This document shows, in pieces, positions 45,525 through 55,570 of a stretch of 64,000 nt of DNA; position 1 is the first letter of the stretch; the number at the start of each line of letters is the position of its first letter. The position numbers and the translations under genes were made by a program. The stretch comes from Ancylobacter rudongensis (GTDB lineage Bacteria; Pseudomonadota; Alphaproteobacteria; Rhizobiales; Xanthobacteraceae), in assembly GCF_900100155.1 (NCBI RefSeq), contig NZ_FMTP01000001.1:62001-126000 (forward strand), given 5' to 3'. The notes under the pieces were generated by a model. It worked only from the letters and a program-made list of their open reading frames with translations, ran no database searches and had not been told where the DNA came from.

Positions 45525-46313
45525 TTACGAGGGAGGGGGCGGGCTGCCCGAACCGTTGCTGCCGGCGCTCTCGACCTTGCCTCGGCGTTGCAGCAGCAAC
45601 ACGACGATCCAGCACAGGAGCGCCCACGCGCTGCCCGCGCACCAGCCGGCGAGGACGTCCGTCGGCCAGTGGACGCCGAGATAAACGCGGCTGAATCCGA
45701 CCAACAGGGTGAGGCCAACCGCGACGGTAAGGGCATAGGCCTTGAGCCGCGCTTTTCGCTCCGTGCGGACGATGAGGACGCCGAGGGTGAGGAAGGTCAC
45801 GGCCGAGCCCATGGCGTGCCCGCTCGGAAAGCTCAACGTGCTGACGTCTACAAGATGGGCAACGAGGTCCGGCCGGGGGCGTTCGAAACCAAGCTTCAGC
45901 GCATAGCTCAGCAGGCCGCCGCCGGACGTCGCCACCAGCACGAACAGGGCAGCGGCACGTTTGCCGTCCATGGCGAGGAAGCCGGCGACGATGAGGGTGA
46001 TGAGGGTCAGCACGGTGGTGCCGCCGAGAGCCGTCACATCGCGCATGATGATCTCCAGCCAGGGCGGGCCGAGAGGATCGGCAGGATCGCCAGGCGCGCG
46101 GAAGGCCAGCAGTACTGCTTCGTCGAAGGCATGGGTTTCACCCTCAGCCACCTCGTCGGCAATGAGAGCGAAGGCCAGAAGCCCCAGAGCCGCGCCGAGC
46201 AACGCCAGTAGCACTGCAAGCTCGGGTAGGGGGGGCGCAAGCCGGCGCAGGCGAAGCGGCAGGCGCTGGATGAGACTCTTTGGGGAAAGGCTGCTTGGAA
46301 GTCTGGACGACAT
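45525..46313 (-). CDS. PAP2-superfamily phosphatase
   Basis: 262 residues with six helices. Three PAP2 motifs are complete: 'KLGFERPRP' (KxxxxxxRP), 'SFPSGHAMGS' (PSGH) and 'SRVYLGVHWPTDV' (SRxxxxxHxxxD). These belong to membrane lipid or undecaprenyl-pyrophosphate phosphatases acting at the periplasmic face. N-terminal ~30 residues are basic and cytoplasmic. Confidence 0.92.
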   Translation of the reverse strand: MSSRLPSSLSPKSLIQRLPLRLRRLAPPLPELAVLLALLGAALGLLAFALIADEVAEGETHAFDEAVLLAFRAPGDPADPLGPPWLEIIMRDVTALGGTTVLTLITLIVAGFLAMDGKRAAALFVLVATSGGGLLSYALKLGFERPRPDLVAHLVDVSTLSFPSGHAMGSAVTFLTLGVLIVRTERKARLKAYALTVAVGLTLLVGFSRVYLGVHWPTDVLAGWCAGSAWALLCWIVVLLLQRRGKVESAGSNGSGSPPPPS

Positions 46314-46415
46314 CGTTCACCGGCATTGAGAAGGCGGAACCGGGCAGCACCGGCGGAAGGTGGAACCGATCAGGGCCCTGCGGTGTTCCCCTGCTACATT
46401 CGCAAGGAGGTATTC

Positions 46416-46496
46416 ATGCTTAAGGGTGGCGCTCTCTGGATGCTCGGTATTCCGCTGCCGATCATTCTTATTCTGTGGTTCCTGGGTTATCTCTGA
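46416..46496 (+). CDS. Very small membrane peptide (26 aa)
   Basis: A 26-residue open frame: basic start 'MLKGG', then one hydrophobic segment ending 'LILWFLGYL'. The AAGGAGG ribosome-binding site five bases before the ATG is the best in this stretch. A single transmembrane helix is likely. No function can be assigned. Too short for normal gene calling. Confidence 0.65.
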   Translation: MLKGGALWMLGIPLPIILILWFLGYL

Positions 46497-46598
46497 GGGG
46501 CGCGCAGGCGACCCGCGATCCTTGCGGGAAGCCGACGCGACGATCATGCATCGCGATACTGAGCGCTGTGCGCAAAATGTGAGATATATTCGGCGATC

Positions 46599-48920
46599 AT
46601 GAATATTGTCGGGAGCCACAATAGTGCGCTAGTGGCGCTGTCGATCCTGATCGCCGTCGCGGCGTCCTACACTGCGCTTGACCTCGCGGGACGCATGACG
46701 CGCGCGGGTGCCGCGCGGCTTGTGTGGCTTGCGGCATCGGCCCTTGTGCTGGGTGGTGGCATATGGGCCATGCACTTTATCGCCATGCTGGCCCTTCATC
46801 TCGGCATGGACGTTTCTTACGGGATCGGGTTGACGCTGGCCTCGCTGCTTCTGGCGGTGCTTGCCACAGCGGTGGCGCTGATTGGCGCCAGCCGACCGGG
46901 TGTGGGCTTCGAAGGGATTCTGCTGAGCGGAATCTTCATGGGGCTGGGAATTGTCGGCATGCACTATACCGGCATGGCGGCGATGCGGATGCCTGGATCC
47001 ATGACGTTCGACATGATCTATGTCGGCGCCGCCATTGTCCCCGCCATTTCCGCCTCGATTGTGGCCATCTGGCTGGCCTTTCGGAATCACTCCGTCTACC
47101 AGCGCGCCGGTGCAGCCTTGGCTCTCGGCTTTGGGATTGCCGGGATGCACTACGTCGCCATGATGGGGGTGACGTTTACCGGCCATGGCGACGCCCATGA
47201 CGCCGTCCAGGCTGCCGATGCCGCCTTGGCGGACGGCATTGGCAGTGCTTCGCTGGTCGCTGTGGTGACGGCTGCGACGTTCGCCATCTTCATCGCTCTT
47301 CTGCTGGCTGCGGCCTATGATCGCCGCGTCGCGATGCTTGCCGATCGTGAGGCCGGCATGTGGCGCGAGAGCGAAGAGCGCTACCGCAAACTCTATCGTC
47401 GCACACCCTTGCCGCTGCATTCGCTCGGGCCCGATGGCCGCATCGCGCAGGTGAGTGACCGCTGGCTCAGCCTACTCGGTTACGCGCGCGAGGAAGTGAT
47501 TGGGCGGCCGCTGACCGACTTCATGGCCGCCGACTCGGCGCGGCGCCGGACCGAAGAGCACTGGCCGCGCCTGCTCGACACCGGCGAATTGCGTGAAGCG
47601 GAATACAAGCTTATCGCCAAGAATGGTCGCGTGCTCGACTGCCTGCTCTCCGCCGTCGCGGAGCGGGACGTCGAGGGCAATCTCCAGAATACGCTGTGCG
47701 GCCTCGTTGATGTCACTGAGCGCCGCGCCACCGAGGACGCCCTGCGTCAGGCTCAGAAGCTGGAGGCAGTCGGGCAGCTCACCGGCGGCATCGCCCATGA
47801 TTTCAACAATCTCCTCGCCGTTGTCCTTGGCAATCTTGAGCTTGCCGCCAAGCGCGCGCCGGACGATGCGCGGCTGCGATCGCTGCTTGGCAATGCGATG
47901 CAGGCCGCCCAGCGCGGCGCCGCGTTGACCCAGCGCATGCTGGCCTTCGCCCGCCGGCAGGACCTGAAGCCTGCCGCGGTCGATGTCCCCGAGCTGGTGC
48001 TTGGCATGGCCGAGATGATGCGCCGCTCGATCGGCCCAAGTGTCCGCATTGAAACACGTTTTCCGCTCGGGTTGCCGCTGGCACGGGTGGACGCCAACCA
48101 GCTTGAACTCGCCCTGTTGAATCTCGCGGTGAATGCGCGGGACGCCATGCCGGAGGGCGGTGTGATCACCATCGCCGCGCGCGATGATTTGATTCCCGCC
48201 CCGGCGCCGGGCGAGGTGCCGGAACCCGGAGGATTGAAACCGGGCCATTATTTCTGCCTGTCGATCGCCGATAGCGGCAGCGGCATGGATGCGGAGACGC
48301 TGGCACGCGCCGCCGAACCGTTCTTCACCACCAAGGGGGTGGGCAAGGGTACGGGCCTCGGCCTCGCGATGGTGCACGGCCTTGCCGCGCAGTCGGACGG
48401 AAGGCTCGTGCTGGCGAGCACGCCCGGACACGGCACGACGGCAACGATCTATCTGCCCGTGGCGCAGGTGGCGCGGGCGGCCTCTGCCGTCACGCTTGAC
48501 GAGGACGAGGGTGTGCCGGATGGCGAGGACGGGGCGCGGCGCGTTTTGGTGGTCGATGACGATCCGCTGGTGCTGTCGGCTACGGGCGCCATGCTGGAGG
48601 ATCTTGGCTGCGCGGTGACGGAAGCGTCGTCCGCGCGCGAAGCATTGGATCTGCTGGAATCGGGCGTGGCGTTCGACGTGGTGCTGACCGATCAGGCCAT
48701 GCCCGGGATGACCGGCGTGCAGATGGCGGCGGTGATCGACCAGCGCTGGCCAGGGCTGCCGCTCATCCTCGGCACCGGCTATGCCGAGTTGCCCGCCGAC
48801 GCCAAGGCCGGAATGCCGCGCCTTGGAAAACCCTTTAGCCGCGAGGCTTTACGCCGTGCCATCGTGATGGCGACGCGCAAGACGCCCGACAATGTGGTGC
48901 CGCTGCCGCGCCGCGTCTGA
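46599..48920 (+). CDS. MHYT-sensor hybrid histidine kinase
   Basis: 773 residues. A seven-helix MHYT domain (about 1-240) with three motifs: 'MHFIAML', 'MHYTGMAAM' and 'MHYVAMMGV', proposed to bind metal or gas ligands. Then a PAS domain (about 255-375), a HisKA domain with His400 in '[11 protein letters not shown]', an HATPase domain ('[18 protein letters not shown]') and a C-terminal receiver with Asp698 in '[14 protein letters not shown]'. A membrane sensor kinase with an internal phosphorelay; target unknown. The thiamine operon follows but is under its own riboswitch. Confidence 0.93.
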   Translation: MNIVGSHNSALVALSILIAVAASYTALDLAGRMTRAGAARLVWLAASALVLGGGIWAMHFIAMLALHLGMDVSYGIGLTLASLLLAVLATAVALIGASRPGVGFEGILLSGIFMGLGIVGMHYTGMAAMRMPGSMTFDMIYVGAAIVPAISASIVAIWLAFRNHSVYQRAGAALALGFGIAGMHYVAMMGVTFTGHGDAHDAVQAADAALADGIGSASLVAVVTAATFAIFIALLLAAAYDRRVAMLADREAGMWRESEERYRKLYRRTPLPLHSLGPDGRIAQVSDRWLSLLGYAREEVIGRPLTDFMAADSARRRTEEHWPRLLDTGELREAEYKLIAKNGRVLDCLLSAVAERDVEGNLQNTLCGLVDVTERRATEDALRQAQKLEAVGQLTGGIAHDFNNLLAVVLGNLELAAKRAPDDARLRSLLGNAMQAAQRGAALTQRMLAFARRQDLKPAAVDVPELVLGMAEMMRRSIGPSVRIETRFPLGLPLARVDANQLELALLNLAVNARDAMPEGGVITIAARDDLIPAPAPGEVPEPGGLKPGHYFCLSIADSGSGMDAETLARAAEPFFTTKGVGKGTGLGLAMVHGLAAQSDGRLVLASTPGHGTTATIYLPVAQVARAASAVTLDEDEGVPDGEDGARRVLVVDDDPLVLSATGAMLEDLGCAVTEASSAREALDLLESGVAFDVVLTDQAMPGMTGVQMAAVIDQRWPGLPLILGTGYAELPADAKAGMPRLGKPFSREALRRAIVMATRKTPDNVVPLPRRV

Positions 48921-49005
48921 GTCTCCGCCCCAGCCTCGGCGAGCGGCGGAATGTTGAACGCGCGACGGTGACATTCGCCGGCTGAGTGATTATATCCGGA
49001 GCGTC

Positions 49006-49104
49006 CGGGGGAGCCTCGTCAGGAGGCTGAGAGGCCATCGGCGCGTTCTGCGCGGCATGGCGACCCTTTGAACCTGATCCAGTTGACACTGGCGGAGGGA
49101 GGGA
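49006..49104 (+). ncRNA. TPP riboswitch (THI element)
   Basis: The conserved core is present in order: GGGGGAGCC near 49007, GGCTGAGAGG with CTGAGA at 49027-49032, CCCTTTGAACCTGATC at 49064-49079, and the closing GGCGGAGGGAGG at 49091-49102. This last element also acts as the thiO ribosome-binding site, so binding of thiamine pyrophosphate should block translation. It sits directly before the thiO ATG at 49109. Confidence 0.93.
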
Positions 49105-49108
49105 GTGC

Positions 49109-50191
49109 ATGGCTTCCACGCAGACTGAATCCACTGAAAATACAACGCCTTGGCAGGGCGCCAACGCCATGCGCGTGCGGGTCATTGGCGCCGGCGTCGC
49201 CGGGTTGACCTGCGCCCACGCCTTTGCCGCGCGTGGTGCCCAAGTCACTGTAATCGAACGTAAATCCGGTTCCGGACAGGGCTGCTCCTGGTATGCCGGC
49301 GGCATGCTGGCGCCGTGGTGCGAGCGCGAAAGCGCGGAACCGATCATCGCCGAACTGGGCCATGAATCGCTCGCCTATTGGCGCGCGGCGGTGCCCGACG
49401 TGCCCAATGAGGGCTCGCTGGTGCTGGCGCCGCCGCGCGATCTGCCTGATCTCAAACGGTTTTCTCGCCGCACCGAGGCGTTTGAATGGGTCGACGGCGC
49501 GCGGATCGGCGAACTCGAACCGGATCTCGACGGGCGTTTCGACCAGGGGCTGTTCTTCCCCACCGAGGCGCATCTTGAGCCGCGCAAGGCGCTTGCGGCC
49601 CTCACCCAAAAGCTGGTCGAGGAGTATCAGGTTGCCTTCCGCTTCGCGGCCGATGGGTTCGATGAGGTGGACGATCAGAGCGGTGAGACCGAACAGGCCG
49701 ATTTCGTCGTCGACTGCCGTGGGCTCGCGGCGCGCGACGCGCTCGCCGACCTGCGCGGCGTGAAGGGCGAGATGCTGGTGCTCTATTCCACCGAGATCGC
49801 GCTCAAGCGCCCGGTCCGCCTGCTGCACCCGCGCATCCCGGTCTACATCGTGCCGCGCGGCGACGGGCATTTCATGATCGGCGCCACCTCGATCGAGAAT
49901 GACGAGCGCGGCCGCGTCACCGGGCGGTCGATGCTGGAGCTGCTGGGCGCGGCCTATGCGCTGCACCCCGCCTTTGGCGAGGCGGAGATCGTCGAGATCG
50001 GGGCAGATGTGCGCCCGGCCTTTCCCGACAATCTGCCGCGCCTGCGCCGGCGCGGTACCACGCTCTATGTGAACGGTCTCTACCGGCATGGATTCCTGGC
50101 CGCGCCGGCGTTGGCGCGGCGGGCGGCGGAGGTCGCGTTTGACGGGGCCTATTTCCCGGAGGTGATGGATGAAGATCATCGTCAATGGTGA
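49109..50191 (+). CDS. thiO: Glycine oxidase ThiO
   Basis: 360 residues. FAD-binding GAGVAG at 27-32 in 'VIGAGVAGLTCAHAFA', then 'GCSWYAGGMLAPWCE' typical of ThiO. Oxidises glycine to the iminoacetate used in the thiazole moiety of thiamine. Start at ATG 49109 fits the riboswitch; an internal Met at residue 21 is the usual domain start and remains possible. Overlaps thiS by 23 bp. Confidence 0.93.
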   Translation: MASTQTESTENTTPWQGANAMRVRVIGAGVAGLTCAHAFAARGAQVTVIERKSGSGQGCSWYAGGMLAPWCERESAEPIIAELGHESLAYWRAAVPDVPNEGSLVLAPPRDLPDLKRFSRRTEAFEWVDGARIGELEPDLDGRFDQGLFFPTEAHLEPRKALAALTQKLVEEYQVAFRFAADGFDEVDDQSGETEQADFVVDCRGLAARDALADLRGVKGEMLVLYSTEIALKRPVRLLHPRIPVYIVPRGDGHFMIGATSIENDERGRVTGRSMLELLGAAYALHPAFGEAEIVEIGADVRPAFPDNLPRLRRRGTTLYVNGLYRHGFLAAPALARRAAEVAFDGAYFPEVMDEDHRQW

Positions 50192-50366
50192 GCCGGCCGA
50201 TACCGCCGCCGCCACGCTGGCCAGCCTGCTGGCCGAACTCGAACTCGCCGACGCCATCGTGGCGACGGCGCTGAATGGCGACATGGTCCGTGCTGCCCGG
50301 CGCGAGGCGACCCCTCTCGCCGAGGGCGACCGGGTGGAAATTCTCGCCCCGATGCAGGGCGGATGA
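50169..50366 (+). CDS. thiS: Sulfur carrier ThiS
   Basis: 65 residues, ubiquitin-like, ending in Gly-Gly. Starts 'MKIIVNGEP' inside the 3' end of thiO. GGAGGT lies a few bases upstream. The C-terminal Gly thiocarboxylate donates sulfur to ThiG. Confidence 0.95.
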   Translation: MKIIVNGEPADTAAATLASLLAELELADAIVATALNGDMVRAARREATPLAEGDRVEILAPMQGG

Positions 50367-50379
50367 GAGGGAGGTCCTC

Positions 50380-51198
50380 ATGGATGCGATGACCCATAAG
50401 GCGACGACGGCGGCGGCCGATCCGGTGACGTTCTATGGCACCGAGGTGACCTCGCGCCTGCTGCTGGGCACGGCGCAATACCCATCGCCGGCGATCCTCG
50501 CTGAGGCGATCCGCGCCAGCGGCACCGAGATCGTCACCGTCTCGCTGCGGCGGGAATCGGGGGCGGCGAAGGCGGGCCAGAGTTTCTGGCAGCTGATCCG
50601 CGACCTCGGGGTGAAGGTGCTGCCCAACACCGCCGGCTGCCGGACGGTGAAGGAAGCCGTGACCACGGCGGAGATGGCGCGAGAGTTGTTCGGCACGCCT
50701 TGGGTGAAGCTGGAGGTGATTGGCGAGGACGACACGCTGCAGCCGGACGTTTTCGGGCTGGTCGAGGCGGCGCGGATCCTCTCGCGCGACGGCTTCCAGG
50801 TGTTTCCCTACACCACCGAGGATTTGGTGGTGGCGGAAAAGCTGGTGTCCGCCGGCTGCGAGGTGCTGATGCCGTGGGGGGCGCCGATCGGCTCGGGGCG
50901 CGGTCTCAACAACCCCTATGGCCTGCGTTCGATGCGGGCGCATTTCCCCGGCATTCCGCTTGTGGTGGATGCGGGCGTCGGCCTGCCTTCGCATGCGGCG
51001 GCAGCGATGGAGCTGGGCTATGACGCGGTGCTCTTGAACACGGCGGTGGCGAAGGCGGGCGACCCCGTCCGCATGGCCCGCGCCTTCGCCGCCGCCATCG
51101 CCGCCGGGCGCGAGGCGGTGATCGCCGATCCGATGGAGGTGCGCGACATGGCGGCACCTTCGACCCCTGTCATGGGCCGGGCCCTTTTCGGTTCCTGA
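50380..51198 (+). CDS. thiG: Thiazole synthase ThiG
   Basis: 272 residues from ATG 50380. Motifs '[13 protein letters not shown]', the active-site lysine region '[10 protein letters not shown]', and '[17 protein letters not shown]' (phosphate-binding). Makes the thiazole ring from ThiS thiocarboxylate, iminoacetate and deoxyxylulose phosphate. 13 bp after thiS. Confidence 0.96.
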   Translation: MDAMTHKATTAAADPVTFYGTEVTSRLLLGTAQYPSPAILAEAIRASGTEIVTVSLRRESGAAKAGQSFWQLIRDLGVKVLPNTAGCRTVKEAVTTAEMARELFGTPWVKLEVIGEDDTLQPDVFGLVEAARILSRDGFQVFPYTTEDLVVAEKLVSAGCEVLMPWGAPIGSGRGLNNPYGLRSMRAHFPGIPLVVDAGVGLPSHAAAAMELGYDAVLLNTAVAKAGDPVRMARAFAAAIAAGREAVIADPMEVRDMAAPSTPVMGRALFGS

Positions 51199-51216
51199 CC
51201 TCTCAGCGAGTGCAGC

Positions 51217-51813
51217 ATGAAGCTCGATCCGTTCTATCTCATCGTCGACCGCGCCTCCTGGCTGCCGCGCCTGCTGCCGCAGGGGGTGAAGCTGGTGCAG
51301 CTGCGCGCCAAGGACATGGACGAGGCCGAGCTGCGCCGGGAGATCGCCACGGCGCGCGATGTCTGCGCCCGCTTCGGCGCCCAGCTGATCATCAATGATT
51401 ACTGGAAGCTGGCGATCGAGCTCGGCTGCGATTTCGTCCATCTCGGCCAGGAGGACCTTGCCGAGGCCGACGTGCCGGCGATGCGGCGGGCCGGGCTCAA
51501 GCTCGGCATCAGCACCCATGACGAGGCCGAGCTGGAAGCCGCGCTGCTGGCCGGGCCCGACTACGTCGCGCTCGGCCCGGTCTACCCCACCATACTCAAG
51601 AAGATGCGCTGGGCACCGCAGGGGCTGGAGCGGGTCAGCCAGTGGAAGGCGCGGATCGGCGACCTGCCGCTGGTCGGCATTGGCGGCCTCACCATCGAGC
51701 GCGCGCCGGGCGTGCGGCAGGCCGGGGCGGACAGCCTCGCCGTCGTCACCGATGTGCTGCTGAACGACAACCCCGAGGCCCGCGCCCGCGAATGGGTGCT
51801 GGCGACGCGGTAG
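51217..51813 (+). CDS. thiE: Thiamine-phosphate synthase ThiE
   Basis: 198 residues. 'VQLRAKDMDEAELRREI', 'LIINDYWKLAIELGCDFVHLGQEDL' (cores INDYW and HLGQEDL), and the phosphate loop 'IGGLTIE'. Joins thiazole and pyrimidine phosphates. The operon ends here without thiC, so pyrimidine synthesis must be encoded elsewhere. Confidence 0.94.
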   Translation: MKLDPFYLIVDRASWLPRLLPQGVKLVQLRAKDMDEAELRREIATARDVCARFGAQLIINDYWKLAIELGCDFVHLGQEDLAEADVPAMRRAGLKLGISTHDEAELEAALLAGPDYVALGPVYPTILKKMRWAPQGLERVSQWKARIGDLPLVGIGGLTIERAPGVRQAGADSLAVVTDVLLNDNPEARAREWVLATR

Positions 51814-51835
51814 GGACTTCCTCGCTTTTACCGCC

Positions 51836-51922
51836 CCTCATCCCCGGGCTTGACCCGGGGACCCAGACTTGTTCGCGGGCGCATCGGGCCGCTGGGTGCC
51901 CGGGTCAAGCCCGGGCATGAGG
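51836..51922. repeat. Palindromic repeat family A, copy 1
   Basis: Opens CCTCATCCCCGGGCTTGACCC and ends with the reverse complement GGGTCAAGCCCGGGCATGAGG (19-20-bp arms), around a core GCGCATCGGGCCGCTGGGTG. Two more copies lie at 51992 and 52857. It can fold into a long hairpin and sits at the end of the thi operon. Confidence 0.85.
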
Positions 51923-51991
51923 GGGCCTACTCGGGCGGCGCTGCCCCGCCAAAGGGGGACCTGCCTGTCCTCCTTGCGCCCGTGGTTCCGC

Positions 51992-52078
51992 CCTCATCCC
52001 CGGGCCTTGACCCGGGGACCCAGCTTTTCCGTGGGCGCATTGGGCCGCTGGGTGCCCGGGTCAAGCCCGGGCATGAGG
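51992..52078. repeat. Palindromic repeat family A, copy 2
   Basis: Same arms and core as copy 1 (CCTCATCCCCGGGC... GCCCGGGCATGAGG), with a few substitutions. Separated from copy 1 by ~70 bp that contain no gene. Confidence 0.85.
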
Positions 52079-52098
52079 GTTCTGGGTAGGGCGCGGCC

Positions 52099-52650
52099 TC
52101 AGCCGGCGGCGCGGCGCTGGCGCAGCAGGGCGGCGAGCTTGGCCATGTCAGGCGGCGGCTCGCGCTCGATGCGGCTGTACTCGCTGCCGTCCGGCGTGCG
52201 GCGGAACAGGCCAAATTCCACCATCTCGCGGCGCAGCAGGGCGTAGTCGCCGAACAGGTGCTCGGCGTTCAGCAGCTCGTTCATCCGACGCTCGTTGAAC
52301 ACCTCGCCGCTCGGCAGGCGCGACCACAGCAGCCACAGGCAGAGGATCTGCTGGTTGCGCTTCTTCGGCCAGCGCACCAGCCGGCCCTGCGGATCGAACA
52401 GGCGCAGCGCCTTCTCGCAGCGCGTGTGGTCCGCCGGTGCCGGCGGTTCGGCCGGGGCGGCCGACAGCCGGCCGCGCGCCTGCGCATCCGCCCGCAAATG
52501 CTGGAAGTTGCGGTAGCCGGCGCCGCGCGCCAGCAGGTTCAGCAGCTCGACATGGCCTGGCGGGCGGTCGAGCGCGGCGATGCCCTGATGCAGGGTGCGG
52601 GCGAGCGCCGAAATATCCGGCGCCTCAAAGGCCAGAGTGAGTCTGGACAT
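52099..52650 (-). CDS. DUF2087-domain protein
   Basis: 183 residues. The C-terminal half 'RLVRWPKKRNQQILCLWLLW' (core RWPKKRNQQ), 'FNERRMNELL' and 'YALLRREMVEFGLFRRT' is the DUF2087 pattern, thought to be a DNA- or nucleic-acid-binding module. N-terminal part is helical and of unknown role. Probably a small regulator (inference). Confidence 0.8.
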   Translation of the reverse strand: MSRLTLAFEAPDISALARTLHQGIAALDRPPGHVELLNLLARGAGYRNFQHLRADAQARGRLSAAPAEPPAPADHTRCEKALRLFDPQGRLVRWPKKRNQQILCLWLLWSRLPSGEVFNERRMNELLNAEHLFGDYALLRREMVEFGLFRRTPDGSEYSRIEREPPPDMAKLAALLRQRRAAG

Positions 52651-52964
52651 GACCTATCCTCGTTGGTGCCCTTTCGCGAGGAAATGTCGGGGTTGCCGTC
52701 TTGCGACCGGGCACAAGGACAAGTGCAGGGTGCGAAAATCGAGCAGGTTTAGCTCCCCTTGCGGGGCGGCAACGCCTCGGTGAACTGCAGACCGTGGCGC
52801 AGAAATAAGCGAGGCGGGGCGCGATGTCCAGCGCCCCCTCGTTGTCGTCGAAGGGCCCTCATCCCCGGGCGTGACCCGGGGATCCAGACTTCGCGACGGT
52901 CCCGCGCCGGGCCGCTGGGTGCCCGGGTCGAGCCCGGGCATGAGGATTGGAGCGGCGCCGGGCT
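52651..52964. repeat. Gene-free stretch with palindromic repeat family A, copy 3
   Basis: 314 bp between two minus-strand genes. Nothing coding is supported. Family A copy 3 occupies 52857-52945 with the same arms and GCCGCTGGGTGCCCGGGTC core, one arm slightly diverged (TCGAGC in place of TCAAGC). Confidence 0.8.
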
Positions 52965-54335
52965 TTACTCCGCCGCTGCGCTGATACCGCCGGCGAAAGC
53001 GCGCTCCATCTCGCGGCGCAGGCGCACAGCCGGGCTGTCCTTCACCTCGACATCGGCCCAGCCGACGATTTCGCCCTCGGCAATGTCGCGGGTGAGCGTC
53101 ACATGATGGGCGAGGCCGATCGGCAGGCCGCCTCGTGCCAGCGAGGTGGCGGCGGGGAAGAGCTTGCCCCAGACGGTGAAGCCGCCCTCGCCATCCAGCG
53201 TCTCGCCGGCCTTTAGCGGCCGCTTGGCCACGGCTACAACGTCGGCGTTGAAGGTTTCCGTCACCCCCGTCGGCTCATGGCGCAACGCCGCCGAGGCGAC
53301 GCTGACGCCGAGTTCCAGCCCGATCAAATGATAGGGCCGGTAGAGCGCGGTGGTGCGGCCGGAGGCATCCGTCACCACGCCATATTCCTTGAAGCAGCGG
53401 CGGGCATAGTCGCCGCGGGGGCTGGGATCGGCCTCGAACACGACATAGACGCCCCAGCGCAGATCGCGGAACACCGGGCGGCCGTCGCGCTCCAGCGAGG
53501 AGACGGTTTCCACCGTGCCGGAATGCTCCAGAAGGCCGCCCTGTTCGCGCGGGCGGAGAATGGTGGCGAGGTCGTCGACGCCGCAGGGCGGGAACAGCAG
53601 GCCGTCGGACGGCGCCTTCAGCCCGGCCGCATTGGCGATGGCGGCCATCTCGATCGAGGATTTGGTGCCGTCGGCGAAGGAGTTGAACATCTGCGCGTTC
53701 ATGCCGCCCTGCGCCGCCTGCTCGGGCGTCAGGCCATACAGGTCCCAGATCGTGTCCGGGGTCGAGCGGTGGAAGCTTGGCAGGTATTTCGTGCCCTTGC
53801 CGGCGCAGACGACATTGAAGCCGCAGGTCCGGGCCCAGTCGACCATCTCGCACACCAGCGCCGGCTGGTCGCCATAGGCCATGGAATAGACGACGCCGGC
53901 CTTGCGGGCGCGCTCGGCCAGCAGCGGGCCGACCAGCACATCGGCCTCCACCGTGACCATGACGATGTGGCGGCCGTGCTCGATCGCCAGCAGCGCATGG
54001 GCGGCGCCGGCGGCGGGGCTGCCGGTGACTTCCACCACCACGTCGAGCCCGTCGGCGGCGATCAGCGCCGCCGCGTCGTCGGTCAGCATGGTGCGGCCGG
54101 TGCCCAGCGCCTCGGTGAAGGAGGAAGCGACGACGGCGTCCGCGTCCCAGCCGGTGGCTTCGAGCGCGGCGCGGGCGCGCGGGACCGACAGATCGGCGAT
54201 GCCGAGCAGATGCAGGCCGGGCGTGGTGCGCAGCTGCGACAGGAACATGGAGCCGAACTTGCCGGCGCCGATGAGGCCGACGCGGACGGGGCGGCCGGCA
54301 TCGGCGCGGGCCTTGAGCAGGCGGGCGAGATTCAT
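52965..54335 (-). CDS. NAD(P)-dependent oxidoreductase with C-terminal SAF-like domain
   Basis: 456 residues. Rossmann motif 'VRVGLIGAGKFGSMFLSQL' (core GAGKFGS), then a homoserine-dehydrogenase-like body with 'EVTGSPAAGA' and 'HIVMVTVEADVLVGP'. The C-terminal ~100 residues resemble an SAF/AFP-like fold ('VVAVAKRPLKAGETLDGEGG', core AGETLDG). The type is often annotated as a sugar-acid or FlgA-like oxidoreductase; reaction not known. AGGAAA ribosome-binding site upstream. Stands alone between repeats and a coiled-coil gene. Confidence 0.8.
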   Translation of the reverse strand: MNLARLLKARADAGRPVRVGLIGAGKFGSMFLSQLRTTPGLHLLGIADLSVPRARAALEATGWDADAVVASSFTEALGTGRTMLTDDAAALIAADGLDVVVEVTGSPAAGAAHALLAIEHGRHIVMVTVEADVLVGPLLAERARKAGVVYSMAYGDQPALVCEMVDWARTCGFNVVCAGKGTKYLPSFHRSTPDTIWDLYGLTPEQAAQGGMNAQMFNSFADGTKSSIEMAAIANAAGLKAPSDGLLFPPCGVDDLATILRPREQGGLLEHSGTVETVSSLERDGRPVFRDLRWGVYVVFEADPSPRGDYARRCFKEYGVVTDASGRTTALYRPYHLIGLELGVSVASAALRHEPTGVTETFNADVVAVAKRPLKAGETLDGEGGFTVWGKLFPAATSLARGGLPIGLAHHVTLTRDIAEGEIVGWADVEVKDSPAVRLRREMERAFAGGISAAAE

Positions 54336-54418
54336 CAGGCGTTTCCTTCCCAGGAGTGCGGCCGGGCTTGGCGCCCGGTCTGGTTCTTCGCCGGCCGGCC
54401 GGGGCCGGCGGCGCGATG

Positions 54419-55471
54419 TCAGCCGGCGACGACCCGGCCCTGGGGGCGGGTTTCGTCCGCCGCCAGCGTTTCGGCGGCGGTGTGGGCGGCGGTGTGGGCG
54501 GCTTGGAGGTCGAGAATGCGGTCGGCCAGTGTCGGCGGGGCGCCGGGAACGCGGGAATGGCCGGCGAGCAGCGCCTCGATCGGCGAGCCGGGGCCCTCCA
54601 GCCGGGCGGTGAGGTGGGCGACCCCGGCGGCGATGTCGCTGATATGCTCACGCAGCATCGCGGTGTCGACCGTGCCATCAGGTGCCGCCTCGGCCGAGGG
54701 CGGCGCGGCGGCGGCGAGCGCGGTGAGCCGCTCGATCCGCTCCTGCAGCGCGGCGCGTTCCTCCTGCGCCCGGGCGAGGGCGTCCTGCACCGTGGCCAGC
54801 TCTTGCTGCATCGTTTGGTTCCGACGCTGTTCGGTTGCGAGGCTTTCGCCGGTGGTGCGCACCGTCTCGCGCTCGCGCGCCAGATGGGCGTTGGCGGCGG
54901 CGAGCTGGCGGTCGAGTTCGCCGATGCGGTCCTTGAGCGTGTCGCGCAGCGTGGTCAGTGCCACATGCTCGATCTTCAGCTCGTCTTCCCGCGTGCTGGT
55001 GTCCTCGAAGGCGTCGCGGGTGCGGGCAAGCTCGGTGCGCGCCTGCAACAGGGCGGCGCGGGCTTCCTCAAGGTGGCGGGTGGTGGTTTCAAGCTCGCCG
55101 CGCAGATGGTCGCGATGGGTGGCGACGCTGGCATGCTCGGTCTGCAGCGCGTCGAGCTCGGTCGCGAGCCGCTCGATGGTTTCCTGCCGGCTGCGCAGCG
55201 CCTCGGCCTGGCGGACGATCTCGCCCTGTTGCGCGGCGGTGCGGACCTGCTGGCGCTCCACCTCCATCTCCAGCCGGCGGATGCCGACGGCGAACAGGGC
55301 GCGCTGCTCGTCCTTGTCGGCCTGCACCTCGGCGATGGAGACGGGGATGGCGCCCTCGATCCGCTTACGGGTGAGCCGCACCGCCCGCCGCCACACCGCC
55401 GGCAGCGTGAGCAGCGCCAGCAGGGTCGCGGTCAGGAAGCCGATGGCGGAATACATGATCGCTTCGATCAT
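54419..55471 (-). CDS. Membrane-anchored coiled-coil protein
   Basis: 350 residues. One N-terminal membrane helix ('YSAIGFLTATLLALLTLPAV') followed by an almost continuous coiled coil (about residues 60-260, rich in E, R, L, Q and A heptads), then a short Ala/Pro/His tail with 'AAHTAAHTAAETLAAD'. No catalytic residues. Likely a structural or spacing protein facing the cytoplasm. Family of unknown function in alphaproteobacteria (memory). Confidence 0.72.
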   Translation of the reverse strand: MIEAIMYSAIGFLTATLLALLTLPAVWRRAVRLTRKRIEGAIPVSIAEVQADKDEQRALFAVGIRRLEMEVERQQVRTAAQQGEIVRQAEALRSRQETIERLATELDALQTEHASVATHRDHLRGELETTTRHLEEARAALLQARTELARTRDAFEDTSTREDELKIEHVALTTLRDTLKDRIGELDRQLAAANAHLARERETVRTTGESLATEQRRNQTMQQELATVQDALARAQEERAALQERIERLTALAAAAPPSAEAAPDGTVDTAMLREHISDIAAGVAHLTARLEGPGSPIEALLAGHSRVPGAPPTLADRILDLQAAHTAAHTAAETLAADETRPQGRVVAG

Positions 55472-55570
55472 GCGGCGTTCTCACCTCAGAGGATGGCGGG
55501 GGTCCGGGAAAGGGGGACGACCAGCCGGGGAGCCAACAGGTTACAGATACCAAAACGGCCGGGCTAGAGC

